A stretch of DNA of 64,000 bases. Origin: Pseudalkalibacillus berkeleyi (lineage in GTDB: Bacteria; Bacillota; Bacilli; Bacillales; Fictibacillaceae). The first letter of the stretch is position 1; each line of letters opens with the position of its first letter. Below are positions 18,302 to 27,493 of the stretch, piece after piece. The notes under the pieces were generated by a model. The model was not told where the DNA came from and did not search any database. It worked only from the letters and a program-made list of their open reading frames with translations. Location of the stretch: assembly GCF_021608225.1 (NCBI RefSeq), contig NZ_JAKIJS010000001.1, positions 2,418,001 through 2,482,000 of the forward strand, written 5' to 3'. The position numbers and the translations under genes are program-made.

Positions 18302-18652
18302 ATGATGAGATATGGTACCTATTATCTACAATTATGTGATCTCTTCTCCACAGAAGATTTGATCGAAGTCCCATTGACGCGCTTAGCAGAAGAATGGAAA
18401 ATCACGACCCGATATGCAAAAAAGATCATTCAAGAGTTACATAAACAACAAATTATCGAATGGACTCCAGGTAGAGGGCGAGGAAACCTATCAAAGCTAC
18501 GGCTCTTATACGATAAGCATGAAGTAGTAATCGGATTGGCAAAGGAACATGTACGGAAACGAAAAATACAAGAGGCATTCTCTGTCATTCAAACACACGC
18601 CCCTGAAGTAAAAGAAAACTTTGTAGATTGGCTATCGGATCCATCACTATAA
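18302..18652 (+). CDS. Stand-alone SgrR N-terminal DNA-binding domain
   Basis: 116 residues. The pattern ITTRYAKKIIQELHKQQ then IIEWTPGRGRGNLSKL matches the SgrR_N winged-helix domain. In complete SgrR-like regulators this is followed by a solute-binding-protein domain (total about 550-600 residues), which is missing here; only about 45 residues follow. An in-frame stop at 18299 fixes the start at 18302 or 18305; the best ribosome site (AAAGGAG, about 20 bases upstream) is poorly placed. Divergent from the orphan OppB. Either a shortened regulator or a decayed gene. Confidence 0.7.
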   Translation: MMRYGTYYLQLCDLFSTEDLIEVPLTRLAEEWKITTRYAKKIIQELHKQQIIEWTPGRGRGNLSKLRLLYDKHEVVIGLAKEHVRKRKIQEAFSVIQTHAPEVKENFVDWLSDPSL

Positions 18653-18692
18653 AAAGGTTGCCCCTTAATTCGCTTGGGACAACCTTTTTTTA
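18651..18692 (+). terminator. Terminator after the SgrR_N gene
   Basis: AAAAAGGTTG pairs with CAACCTTTTT, with inner CCC/GGG, then a T-run. Confidence 0.85.
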
Positions 18693-18792
18693 TATTTTTG
18701 TTCAATTCTAAAAGATGGTTACTATTAAATGGTCACTTCATGAATGAATTTCAACAATTTATTACCAGAGCAGCTCTTAATTGATTCATTAC

Positions 18793-20163
18793 TTATTTCA
18801 ACAGTTTTTTCATTATTGAAAGTCCATATTTATGAGACGGATACCTAAATTTAATATCAAACCGATTCGTTTGTTGAACGACACTCTTTTCATGTGAAAA
18901 TGCATCAAAGCTCGCTTTTCCATGATAGCTTCCTGTGCCACTTTGTCCAACACCACCGAATGGTAAATACGGAGTAGCGATATGAATCAACGTGTCGTTA
19001 ATACAACCACCGCCAAACGATAAGGATTCAATAATCTTTTCTTGATTTTGGTCTGTTTCTGTAAACATGTAAAGCGCAAGCGGTTTCGGGTGTGCTCGAA
19101 CATTCTCGATCACTTCATCTAAATGATTAAATTCTAGAATAGGTAAGATAGGACCAAATATTTCATCTTGCATCACTGGAGCATCCCAATCGATTGAATC
19201 AATTAGTGTTGGTTCAATAGCCAACAAATTTCGATCGACCTTTCCACCTTTAATGACTCTTCCATCTACTAAATAGCGAGAGAGTCGATTAAAATGATTT
19301 TCATTAACGATTCTTGTCATTTCCTTATTGTTAAGTGGATTCTTGCCATATAATTCTTCAATCGCGTCTTCCATTAAACGAGTTAATTCATCCTTTACTT
19401 CCTTCTGAACGTAAAGGTAATCCGGGGCTATACATGTCTGCCCAGCATTCGTAAATTTCCCCCAAATGATCCTTTTAGCTGCCAACATAAGGTCTGCACT
19501 TTCATCTACGATCGCAGGACTTTTCCCACCTAACTCCAAAGTAACTGGAATCAGTTTCTTCGATGCGGCTTCCATTACGATTTTCCCAACATTCACACTA
19601 CCTGTAAAAAAGATCTTATCAAAATCCTGTTCCAATAGCTTTTGACTGACCTCAACGCCACCTTCAACTACCGCAATGTAACGCTCTTCATAAAGCTCCT
19701 GAAACATATCATATATAACTTTAGATACAGTAGGGGTTAGCTCGGAAGGTTTGACAACTGCACAGTTTCCTGCTGCAATCGCCCCAATTAAGGGTGAAAT
19801 TTGCAATGAGAACGGATAATTCCATGGTGCGATAATGAGCGAAACCCCGTATGGTTCTGGGTATATATAGCTCTTCGTTCCAATGTGAGTTAATGGGGTA
19901 CTGACGCGTTCAGGCTTCATCCATTTCGTAATTTTATTGATTGCAAAATTAATTTCTTTATACAACATACCAATTTCAGTGGAATAGGCTTCAAACTCCG
20001 ATTTATTCAAATCTTTCTTTAGAGCACCTACGATCTCTGGTTCATATCGTTGAATCGCTTTCCTTAGTTCATTTAGCTGATTGATTCGGAATTTAGTCGA
20101 CTTTGTTTCACCAGAAAAGAAATATTGTTTTTGGTTCTTTATAATTGTTTCAATATTTTTCAT
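18793..20163 (-). CDS. Aldehyde dehydrogenase (class 3-like)
   Basis: 456 residues, the shorter class-3 length. Catalytic glutamate in TLELGGKSPAIV, catalytic cysteine in NAGQTCIAPDY, and the NAD-binding region TGSVNVGK. The C-terminus (about 30 residues after PFGGVGQSGTG) carries basic and hydrophobic residues, as in membrane-associated fatty aldehyde dehydrogenases. It oxidises medium or long-chain aldehydes to acids with NAD(P). Resembles the YwdH group of B. subtilis. Single gene. Confidence 0.93.
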   Translation of the reverse strand: MKNIETIIKNQKQYFFSGETKSTKFRINQLNELRKAIQRYEPEIVGALKKDLNKSEFEAYSTEIGMLYKEINFAINKITKWMKPERVSTPLTHIGTKSYIYPEPYGVSLIIAPWNYPFSLQISPLIGAIAAGNCAVVKPSELTPTVSKVIYDMFQELYEERYIAVVEGGVEVSQKLLEQDFDKIFFTGSVNVGKIVMEAASKKLIPVTLELGGKSPAIVDESADLMLAAKRIIWGKFTNAGQTCIAPDYLYVQKEVKDELTRLMEDAIEELYGKNPLNNKEMTRIVNENHFNRLSRYLVDGRVIKGGKVDRNLLAIEPTLIDSIDWDAPVMQDEIFGPILPILEFNHLDEVIENVRAHPKPLALYMFTETDQNQEKIIESLSFGGGCINDTLIHIATPYLPFGGVGQSGTGSYHGKASFDAFSHEKSVVQQTNRFDIKFRYPSHKYGLSIMKKLLK

Positions 20164-20256
20164 AAACCTAAAGAACTCCTTCCGTCAATCCGTTCAAACT
20201 CATAAACATAATGTAACTCACTTTTCCTAACAGGTCAATTGATACAGATCTGACCC

Positions 20257-20347
20257 TCTACCACCGCAAGACAAGGAACACTTCGGCAGCGTTACATCGC
20301 ACGAAGAAAATGCGAATTTCATTTTCGAGGAGTCTCGTCCCCTCATC
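20257..20347. repeat. Probable interspersed intergenic repeat
   Basis: The 309-base gap 20164-20472 has no gene. Its middle part contains ACCGCAAGACAAGGAAC, CTTCGGCAGCG and TTTTCGAGGAGTCTCGT, with local inverted repeats (GAAAATGCGAATTTCATTTTC). I recall similar text as a dispersed element in other Bacillaceae; only one copy is present here, so this rests on memory. Confidence 0.4.
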
Positions 20348-20400
20348 TTCAATCAACATTAAACCTTAAGATGTCCTTTCATTACAGATGCATTGTATTC

Positions 20401-20452
20401 TAAAAAAAAAAGACTGACCCGAACATCGATTTTCATCAATGTCTCAAGCCAA
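20401..20452 (-). terminator. floT operon terminator
   Basis: Imperfect stem (ACATTGAT / ATCGATGT core) extending to the GGTCAGTC side, followed on the minus strand by a run of ten T. Confidence 0.7.
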
Positions 20453-20472
20453 TCCTATTGCTTTTAGAAATC

Positions 20473-22029
20473 TTACTTTTCAGTTTTGGCGTATTCTTTT
20501 TCCTCTTCGTTTGTAGGAATGCCATCTCTTTTCCGTGTGATTTCTCTCGTTAGTTCATCCACACTTGAACGAACATTACCTTTTCCAGAGAAGTTTTCGA
20601 TTAGCTCCTTCACATCTAATCCTGATGAAGCTTTAAGTGATTCTTGAAGTGTAGACATCAAGTTAGTTGCATAGCCGGTTACTTTATTGGCACCACCACC
20701 TGAACCACTTCCTGTATCAACAACAGTAATTTTATCAATGTTTGAGAGTGGACTCGCTACTTCCTTCGCGTAAGATGGAAGCATGTTCACGATCATATCA
20801 AGTATCGCCGCTTGACCGTACTGTTCAAATGCCTCAGCAATCTTTTGCTTCGCTTCTGCTTCAGCAAGTCCTTTTAGACGTATAACCTCTGCAGCCGTTT
20901 CTCCTTGTGCCCGTTCCGCATCCGCTTTCGCTATACCATCAATTCGAATTTTCTCTGCTTCTGCTCTTGCCATTGATTCGACACGGTATTGTTCTGCATC
21001 TGCTACAGCAATCTGCCTACGCTTATCCGCTTCTGCAGATTGTTCAACCGCATAACGATCCGCATCTGCCTTTTTCTTAACCTCTGAGTCGTATTGTTTT
21101 TCTCTACGTGCAATTTCTTTTTCCTCAAGTTCAATTTGCTTTTGACGCTCGATGATTTTAATTTGCATTTGATGTTCGGTAACTTCTTGCATCGCATGCG
21201 CTTCTTCCAAGTGATAAGCTTGATCGGCACGTGCTTTCGCTTTATCTTGTTCCTGACGAAATTCCGCTTTTTTCAATTCATTGATTTTTTCAGCTTCTGC
21301 AATTTCAGTAGCTCGTTCTAGCTCAGACTTCTTCGCATCTTTATCCGCTTCAGCCCGTTTTATACGTGTTTCTTTATCAGCGTCTGCAGTCGCAATGTCG
21401 GCATCTCTTTTCACTTGAGCAATTCTTGGCTTACCAAGAGATTCAAGGTAACCGTTCTTATCACGGACATCTTTAATTGTGAATGAGACGATATAAAGAC
21501 CCATTTTCGCTAAGTCTTGAGTTGCGACGCGTTGTACTTCTTGTGAGAACTTCTCACGATTCTTATAAATTTCTTCCACCGTCATCGACCCTAAAATCGA
21601 GCGAAGGTGCCCTTCAAGCACTTCGCGGGCTTCGTTTTCTCTGTCTGCTTTTGTTTTTCCTAAAAATTGTTCAGCTGCGGTTGCAATCTCACCGATCGAC
21701 CCACCAATCTTAATAATCGCCGTCCCATCTGCCATTACCGGAACACCTTGCTCTGTATACACTTCCGGCGTTTGGACGTCAATTTTACTAGATAGAAGAC
21801 TTAACGATTCTGCTTGCTGGAAGACAGGGAGTACGAAAGTCCCTCCACCACGAACAATTTTAATTCTATTCCCTGACTCATCAATATTGACATTCTTGGA
21901 CCCTAGATAACTACCAGTAACTATGAGTGCTTCGTCTGGTCCCGCTGTGCGATATTTAGAAACAAATACACCAATAAGTGCTAATAAAAGTACTGCAACA
22001 ACTCCACCTACAATAAGTATTGTGCTCAT
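20473..22029 (-). CDS. floT: Flotillin family protein
   Basis: 518 residues. An N-terminal hydrophobic segment (about 4-24) is followed by the SPFH/band 7 domain (about 30-200) and a long coiled coil rich in Ala-Glu-Lys repeats (about 200-400), then a Gly/Ser-rich C-terminal region. This is the FloT/YqiK layout. Flotillins oligomerise in fluid-sensitive membrane microdomains and affect signalling, secretion and envelope stress responses. Last gene of pspA-nfeD-floT, 22 bases after nfeD. Confidence 0.94.
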   Translation of the reverse strand: MSTILIVGGVVAVLLLALIGVFVSKYRTAGPDEALIVTGSYLGSKNVNIDESGNRIKIVRGGGTFVLPVFQQAESLSLLSSKIDVQTPEVYTEQGVPVMADGTAIIKIGGSIGEIATAAEQFLGKTKADRENEAREVLEGHLRSILGSMTVEEIYKNREKFSQEVQRVATQDLAKMGLYIVSFTIKDVRDKNGYLESLGKPRIAQVKRDADIATADADKETRIKRAEADKDAKKSELERATEIAEAEKINELKKAEFRQEQDKAKARADQAYHLEEAHAMQEVTEHQMQIKIIERQKQIELEEKEIARREKQYDSEVKKKADADRYAVEQSAEADKRRQIAVADAEQYRVESMARAEAEKIRIDGIAKADAERAQGETAAEVIRLKGLAEAEAKQKIAEAFEQYGQAAILDMIVNMLPSYAKEVASPLSNIDKITVVDTGSGSGGGANKVTGYATNLMSTLQESLKASSGLDVKELIENFSGKGNVRSSVDELTREITRKRDGIPTNEEEKEYAKTEK

Positions 22030-22051
22030 ATGAACCTCCTAAATTTTCTAA

Positions 22052-22594
22052 TTAGATGTTTAAAGATGCATTTTCATACGGCGTTACGTGCAACACACCG
22101 TCTTGTATTTCTATGACCAGTATTTCTGTGCCTTCTGGGATGGGTTGGTGATCAAGACTGATCGCCGATTTTGCGATATTCCCACTGTTTCCTGAAATTA
22201 AGACCTCACCAAACCCATCTGCAGGGATAGAGATAATCACTTTACCAACTCGACCTTGAAGATCTTCAATTGAGTACGTATTTGAGGATTCTGCAGACGA
22301 TAAGGGTATTAGTACAAATACATTTAGCAATGTAACAAGGAGTAACGCTGAAACAATAGCCGTGATTAAAATGAATACACTATTCAAACCCGTGATTTTC
22401 TCTAAAATATATCCTGTTCCACTTAACAAAGTGACAAAGGATAACACGAGCGTTGGATTAAAATATGTTTCCGAAAGCCCTTCGAAAACACCTTCCAGTA
22501 TGTCACTCAACAAGATGTATAGGAATGTTAAGCTACCTCCGATAATCAGTGTGTAGAGATAGATGGCTTCCATTGTATAACCAAGCAGCTCCAT
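22052..22594 (-). CDS. NfeD family membrane protein (YuaF-like)
   Basis: 180 residues with four hydrophobic helices (to about 110) followed by a small OB-fold domain (about 120-178; SIEDLQGRVGKVIISIPADGFGEVL pattern). NfeD proteins are usual partners of flotillins or stomatins; B. subtilis YuaF precedes floT. Nine bases separate it from pspA. Role in flotillin assembly is inferred from this family association. Confidence 0.9.
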   Translation of the reverse strand: MELLGYTMEAIYLYTLIIGGSLTFLYILLSDILEGVFEGLSETYFNPTLVLSFVTLLSGTGYILEKITGLNSVFILITAIVSALLLVTLLNVFVLIPLSSAESSNTYSIEDLQGRVGKVIISIPADGFGEVLISGNSGNIAKSAISLDHQPIPEGTEILVIEIQDGVLHVTPYENASLNI

Positions 22595-22602
22595 AAGATC
22601 CC

Positions 22603-23292
22603 CTACTCATTAGTCGCTTTTGTTTGTTGAGCGATTTTTTCTTTCAACCGTTCTAATTCTTCGTCCATCTTTGTTTTCGTAGACATTTGCGTTAATTCAT
22701 CATCAAGCGTCCTACTTGAAGCATTCAAGTCTTCACTTGTTTCCGCTTCTGCTTCATAGCGAAGCACCTTCTCTTCCATTCGCTTGAAACCTTGCTTTGA
22801 TCCTTCACTGTTATGTGAGGACATGGAACGGTTAATATTCGTTCTCGCCTTCGCTGATTGTGCACGTGATTTTAGTGAGGCTTTCTTCAATTCCATATCT
22901 CTGTATTCTGATTTCATTTCTGTGAGTTTCAGCTTAAGGTCAGTCGCTGTTTTCGAAGCATCCAAGTAAAGAGATTGAAGCTGTTCCGCTTCCTCTTGGA
23001 TTTTTATCTTATCTTCCAATGCTCGTTTAGCGAGATCCTCATTTTGATCTTGAAGCGCTTGCACAGCTTGTTCTTCTCGTTTCATGACCATCGATTCCGC
23101 TTCTTCCCACTTCATTTTCAAGAGCTTTTCTTCTGCCATCATTTTTGCGGTAGCTTTCTCGGCCTCTTGAATATCTGAGCCCATTTCACGTAAATATTGT
23201 TCTACCATTTTGATTGGATCTTCTGCCTTATCAATTAGACTGTTTACTTCCGAATTGACAACTGTCTTAACCCTTTTGAAAAGTTCAAACAT
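22603..23292 (-). CDS. pspA: PspA/IM30 family envelope-stress protein
   Basis: 229 residues from the ATG at 23292 (GGAGGGG about 7 bases before; a TTG two codons earlier is also open). Pattern FELFKRVKTVVNSEVNSLIDK is the amphipathic N-terminal helix of PspA, followed by all-helical coiled coil to the end. PspA/LiaH proteins form large oligomers on damaged membranes and limit ion leakage. Here it is the first gene of an operon with nfeD and floT, joining two systems that are separate in B. subtilis. Confidence 0.92.
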   Translation of the reverse strand: MFELFKRVKTVVNSEVNSLIDKAEDPIKMVEQYLREMGSDIQEAEKATAKMMAEEKLLKMKWEEAESMVMKREEQAVQALQDQNEDLAKRALEDKIKIQEEAEQLQSLYLDASKTATDLKLKLTEMKSEYRDMELKKASLKSRAQSAKARTNINRSMSSHNSEGSKQGFKRMEEKVLRYEAEAETSEDLNASSRTLDDELTQMSTKTKMDEELERLKEKIAQQTKATNE

Positions 23293-23396
23293 GAACAATC
23301 CCCTCCATCACTTAATCGTTAGTTTCTGATTCATCATTCATTAGTTATTACGTTCAATAAATGTAAAAAGTTTCATATTTTTCTAAAAAAAGATAT

Positions 23397-23424
23397 AAAA
23401 AGAGCCGATTATTGAATCAGCCCT
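23397..23424 (-). terminator. gerABC terminator
   Basis: AGAGCCGATT pairs with AATCAGCCCT (two G-U), followed on the minus strand by a T-run. Confidence 0.8.
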
Positions 23425-23441
23425 TACAAAATATGACGTTA

Positions 23442-24533
23442 TTAAGTGGTTGTCCCTACCTCTAGTATTTTCATATCCACTTCAACTTCTACAGGGATTT
23501 CTGGATACATCTTCTCCCAATCTTTTTCATTAAAACCTCTTACTCGTTGGCGGAGGCATGCGCCTAATCCGAGTGGATCGATATTATGCTCCTGAAAGCT
23601 TTTGATTAATTTCTTCGCCTCTCTTTCATTATATTTTTTGACAGTCTGCTCTATCTTTTGGATCATTGGCGGATCAAGTTGGTATTTGATCGTCGGAGCG
23701 TCATTGATCATTCCTGTCATCATTACTTTTATTAAGAATTTGGGATTATCTTTATCCCCCTGCATAATTATTTTGACTTTTGAACCAATACTTTCAATTA
23801 CAATATAGTCTCCATCAAATTTGATTTCCTGAGTAGCTTCTTGAAAGTTCTCTTTCAGTAATGTGAAAACAAAGCTTTTTTCAAATGGAATTTTATATAC
23901 ATATGTACCATCCTTGAAGAAAGCAATCCCGTCTAGTTCTAGCTCTTCATTATCATTCAGTTTTAAAAAAGGAGTGTATCCGTCGATACCTTCTCCGTAA
24001 TAAGCATATAAAAAATCATGTAAACTTGTTCGAGGTAAATTCGACTTCGCATTATGGTCAATCATATTTGTAATGAATTTACTAGTCGTTTGACTTTTTC
24101 CAATTCCAGCTTGAAGTATTTCTTCAGTCTTACCCTCAGTTATAGCTAAAAATATGTTTCTTCCTATCCTAGGATCCCTTGACATACTTTCAAGTGTGGA
24201 GCCGACACCTTTGGATGCTAATTCAGAACTATAAAGGACAACCTTAAGTGTCCCGATTGTTATGGGTTTAGACGTTTTCGCACTAAGCTCCGTATGAATT
24301 TGTTTGGTAGAATGAGCAACCGTTGTCAATGTCTCTTCGTTCATTTGTTCACTTTTCTCCAGGTGAGAAAAATAAGGAACAACTGCCGTTCCCCTGATCA
24401 GATCCTCACCCTCGTAATCATAACCGACCACTTGGATCAAGGAGACATCCTCAATGCTTTTTCTAGGAACACACCCTGAGAGTAATAGTAAGCACATACC
24501 TACATAAACCATTCTGATTAATCCTTTGGTCAT
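23442..24533 (-). CDS. GerC-type spore germination lipoprotein
   Basis: 363 residues with a lipoprotein signal ending LLLLSGC (Cys21). The remainder fits the Ger(x)C family (PF05504), with the C-terminal pattern YNEREAKKLIKSFQEHNIDPLGLG. GerC proteins are attached to the outer face of the spore inner membrane and are needed for the germinant receptor to function. Last gene of gerA-gerB-gerC, overlapping gerB by four bases. Confidence 0.94.
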   Translation of the reverse strand: MTKGLIRMVYVGMCLLLLSGCVPRKSIEDVSLIQVVGYDYEGEDLIRGTAVVPYFSHLEKSEQMNEETLTTVAHSTKQIHTELSAKTSKPITIGTLKVVLYSSELASKGVGSTLESMSRDPRIGRNIFLAITEGKTEEILQAGIGKSQTTSKFITNMIDHNAKSNLPRTSLHDFLYAYYGEGIDGYTPFLKLNDNEELELDGIAFFKDGTYVYKIPFEKSFVFTLLKENFQEATQEIKFDGDYIVIESIGSKVKIIMQGDKDNPKFLIKVMMTGMINDAPTIKYQLDPPMIQKIEQTVKKYNEREAKKLIKSFQEHNIDPLGLGACLRQRVRGFNEKDWEKMYPEIPVEVEVDMKILEVGTTT

Positions 24534-25636
24534 TTTCTATTCCTCGCTTTATTAACAACCCTCTGTATGAGAAAGAGAATTGGAATATAGACTGATGTAA
24601 AATAAAACCCTGTATCTCCAACGATCCCATTTAACCATTCAACTGAAGTACGATCTTTCATTAGACCACATGCAACGACGATCATAACCATATACGCAAT
24701 CAAAATGCGATTCTGACGTAAATTCAATGTCAGTTTCAAGGTACGGCTAGAAGCCCATAAGCTTAGACAAATGTTTGGTAAGATTACAAAAACATATAAT
24801 GCTATCCCGAAGTATTCAAAACGAGCAATGAATGGGAACTCTACAATCTTCCATAAAGATATCGTTGACCATATGAGATGTTTCAATTGCCCTTCACTGT
24901 AATAAATGAACGATGTAATGACAGTGCCTAAATAAACAAGAATCGTAAACATGAGTCCATAGTGGGCCCACCTTTGGGATTCTTCGGGCTTTTTAAAAAA
25001 AGGATAGTAAATTAGGAGTACCTCAAATCCTAAATAAGTTAATGACATTGTCCTTGTTGCTTTTAAAATATCTGGTATCGAAGCTTGGATGACAGGATAA
25101 AGATTCTGCACATGAGAATATTGAAGTGGATAAAATTTCAATAAAAGCAATGGCAAGCCTATAATCATGCTGATAAAGCAGATCCCTGTAACGGTACGAA
25201 ACCCTCCACATATGAAATAATAAGCAATCAATATGAATAAAGTGCTGAATATCCATACATTGAGCTGTTGGAAAACCCATAATTGTATCAGTTCAATAAA
25301 TGTCCTTAAAACAGTGATACATAGAATTAATAGATAGATGCTAAATATAAAACTCAGCATATTACCAACGACTTTACCAAATAAGGAATGATGTATACTT
25401 ACTAAGTCCCCTCCACCATCCTTTAATAATTTGTACATGATCCAAACCAATCCGTGAACCCAAAGCCCTCCAAGCAATACAGATATCCATGCATCATATC
25501 CAGCATCCAAAACGATATAGCGTTCAAATCCTAGAACACCTACGCCAACAATCATCGAAGATATTAGGAAGAATGCCATTTGTGGCGGTACCATAGAAGA
25601 TGTTGGCACGGAATGTTGATGTGGCAATTTATTCAT
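24530..25636 (-). CDS. GerB-type germinant receptor permease
   Basis: 368 residues with ten predicted membrane helices, of the spore germination permease family (PF03845, amino-acid/polyamine transporter fold). The start overlaps gerA by eight bases and the stop overlaps gerC by four. GerB subunits are thought to recognise the small-molecule germinant within the receptor; the germinant here cannot be predicted. Confidence 0.93.
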   Translation of the reverse strand: MNKLPHQHSVPTSSMVPPQMAFFLISSMIVGVGVLGFERYIVLDAGYDAWISVLLGGLWVHGLVWIMYKLLKDGGGDLVSIHHSLFGKVVGNMLSFIFSIYLLILCITVLRTFIELIQLWVFQQLNVWIFSTLFILIAYYFICGGFRTVTGICFISMIIGLPLLLLKFYPLQYSHVQNLYPVIQASIPDILKATRTMSLTYLGFEVLLIYYPFFKKPEESQRWAHYGLMFTILVYLGTVITSFIYYSEGQLKHLIWSTISLWKIVEFPFIARFEYFGIALYVFVILPNICLSLWASSRTLKLTLNLRQNRILIAYMVMIVVACGLMKDRTSVEWLNGIVGDTGFYFTSVYIPILFLIQRVVNKARNRK

Positions 25637-27137
25637 CTATATCCCTCTTCTCATTGGTACGCTTAGCATTAAATCGGACAGGATCTTCAGGTCGAGTCTG
25701 CAATGGTCTGATTGTTTGCTTGTTAAAGGGGAAACGGAAAAAAGCGTCTTTCAAGCCGCTGATCCTCAATGGATATATAGGGGCAAAGAAAGGTCTTCCC
25801 AATGATTGTAGTCGTATAATGTGGCACAAAAATATACTCATGACCATAGCAACACCAATTAACCCCCACCACTGAGCACCGATTAAAAATGGAAATCGAA
25901 TCAAGCGGATAGCGTTTGCAATCTGATAAACAGGGGTCGTAAAAGATGCTAAAGCAGATAAAGCCACAATAATTAATAACACGTTACTTGTGAGTCCAGC
26001 TTCAACCGCTGCAGTTCCAATAACAATACCTCCAACGATACCGATTGTCTGTCCTACTTTAATAGGTAGTCTTGCACCAGCTTCTCTTAGTAATTCAATA
26101 GCCAGCTCTAAAATAATCACCTCTAATATAGGGGGAAAGGGTATATCGGCTCTTGATGTGATAATCGTCGCCATCAAGTCTTCAGGAATCATTTCATGAT
26201 GATACGTTAAAATAGCTACATAAAGTGGTGTTGCTATAACTGAAAAGAGGACAGCAAAAAGACGTATGATTCTTAACGCCGAAGCCAGCACCCAGTTCAA
26301 ATAGTAATCATCCGAAGCAGAGAAGAATTCTATTAATGTATTAGGTCCCGATAATGCATGGGGGGAACCGTCTACAAGAATGATAATTTTCCCTTCTGCA
26401 AGGGCCCCCGCTACACGGTCGGGTCGCTCAGTATCTAATAATTGCGGAAATGGTGAATGAGAATTATCAGAGATCATTTGTGAAATATAGGAACTATCAA
26501 TAATCTCATCAAATTCAATTTGCTCTAGTCGCTGTTTAACAGTATTAATGTTCTCTTTGTTAGCTATGCCTTCAATATAAATAGTAGATACTCTCGTTTT
26601 CGTCAGTTTTCCGATAACGATTTCCTCTACTGTTAACTCTGGCAAAGGGAGGCGTTTTCTTATAAGATTAATATTCGTATCTAAGGATTCCACGAATGCT
26701 TCCTTAGGACCCACTACACTGAATTCAACCTCTGGAATACTTACTTTACGTGTTTCTGCGGACACAGCAGGTATGAGCAATACTCTCTCATCACTTTCCT
26801 CAAGTTGTATCATGATGAATCCACTTAATATATTTTGCAGAATCAAATCTGCGTCTTCAGTAATGACTTGATTTTGTACAGATACCTGATTCTTTATTTC
26901 TTCTAAAGATGTCATCTGTTGATCTTTGATGTCTTCAAGTATCGTTTCTGATAGAATCTTAGGCTCGACAATTGTTTTGATATAGCTGATGGTACAATTT
27001 GTTACTCCAGTAAGCTCGTACTGTACGAAATCCTTAGAATTCTTAAATGGAGAAAGGAGTTCTTGTAACGACTCACTTTCTTTTGGTTCGGTAGTTTGCT
27101 TGGACTTCCGATAACTTTTCCTCCACTTCGACCTCAT
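25629..27137 (-). CDS. GerA-type spore germination receptor subunit
   Basis: 502 residues. The large N-terminal soluble region (1-280) contains GRIVILVDGSP-like text (KIIILVDGSPHAL) and FPQLLDTERPDRVAGALAEG, diagnostic of the GerA family (PF03323), followed by four to six membrane helices. It oligomerises in the spore inner membrane and is thought to pass ions on germinant binding. First gene of the operon; no ATG problem. Proves an endospore-forming host. Confidence 0.95.
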   Translation of the reverse strand: MRSKWRKSYRKSKQTTEPKESESLQELLSPFKNSKDFVQYELTGVTNCTISYIKTIVEPKILSETILEDIKDQQMTSLEEIKNQVSVQNQVITEDADLILQNILSGFIMIQLEESDERVLLIPAVSAETRKVSIPEVEFSVVGPKEAFVESLDTNINLIRKRLPLPELTVEEIVIGKLTKTRVSTIYIEGIANKENINTVKQRLEQIEFDEIIDSSYISQMISDNSHSPFPQLLDTERPDRVAGALAEGKIIILVDGSPHALSGPNTLIEFFSASDDYYLNWVLASALRIIRLFAVLFSVIATPLYVAILTYHHEMIPEDLMATIITSRADIPFPPILEVIILELAIELLREAGARLPIKVGQTIGIVGGIVIGTAAVEAGLTSNVLLIIVALSALASFTTPVYQIANAIRLIRFPFLIGAQWWGLIGVAMVMSIFLCHIIRLQSLGRPFFAPIYPLRISGLKDAFFRFPFNKQTIRPLQTRPEDPVRFNAKRTNEKRDIDE

Positions 27138-27241
27138 CGCTTAAACCTCTCATTAATCCGAATAGATTTTATAGTTCCATCATTCACATCTGAAATGTAA
27201 TGTATACAAGATGTTTAGATGACATCTGTTCAGGAGAAAAT

Positions 27242-27457
27242 ATGCCTACACGAGGAGGGATATTTTTGATATGGATTATGATTAGTCCATTCTTTTTACT
27301 TCTGTTATTTTTCGTCTTCATCTATTTCCTTTTGGATTTTTTTGCAATGTTCACCCTATCCATTTTTCTGATTTGGATCATCTTATTACCTTATGCTTTA
27401 CTAGTCGTTGATGAACTGCATAGAATAAAAGCCGAAAGGAAAGCAGATCAAAGGTAA
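27242..27457 (+). CDS. Small two-helix membrane protein
   Basis: 71 residues from the ATG at 27242, preceded by CAGGAG six bases away; an ATG 14 codons upstream has no such site. Two hydrophobic helices (about 7-32 and 36-56) and a basic tail HRIKAERKADQR. It is divergent from gerA, and small membrane proteins occur near some ger operons (e.g. GerD-like or unknown), but this link is only positional. Confidence 0.6.
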   Translation: MPTRGGIFLIWIMISPFFLLLLFFVFIYFLLDFFAMFTLSIFLIWIILLPYALLVVDELHRIKAERKADQR

Positions 27458-27469
27458 ATGATTGCATAC

Positions 27470-27493
27470 AAAAAGGTACCTTAAGAGGTACCT
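27470..27493. terminator. Bidirectional terminator
   Basis: AGGTACCT (27474-27481) and AGGTACCT (27486-27493), each self-complementary, around TAAG; T-run on the minus strand. Overlaps the kinase stop codon. Confidence 0.75.

Noticed and set aside
18148-18339. 63-residue reading frame crossing the oppB/sgrR-type intergenic region
   Set aside because: Overlaps both real genes in a different frame, without recognisable features; the SgrR_N frame explains the region better.
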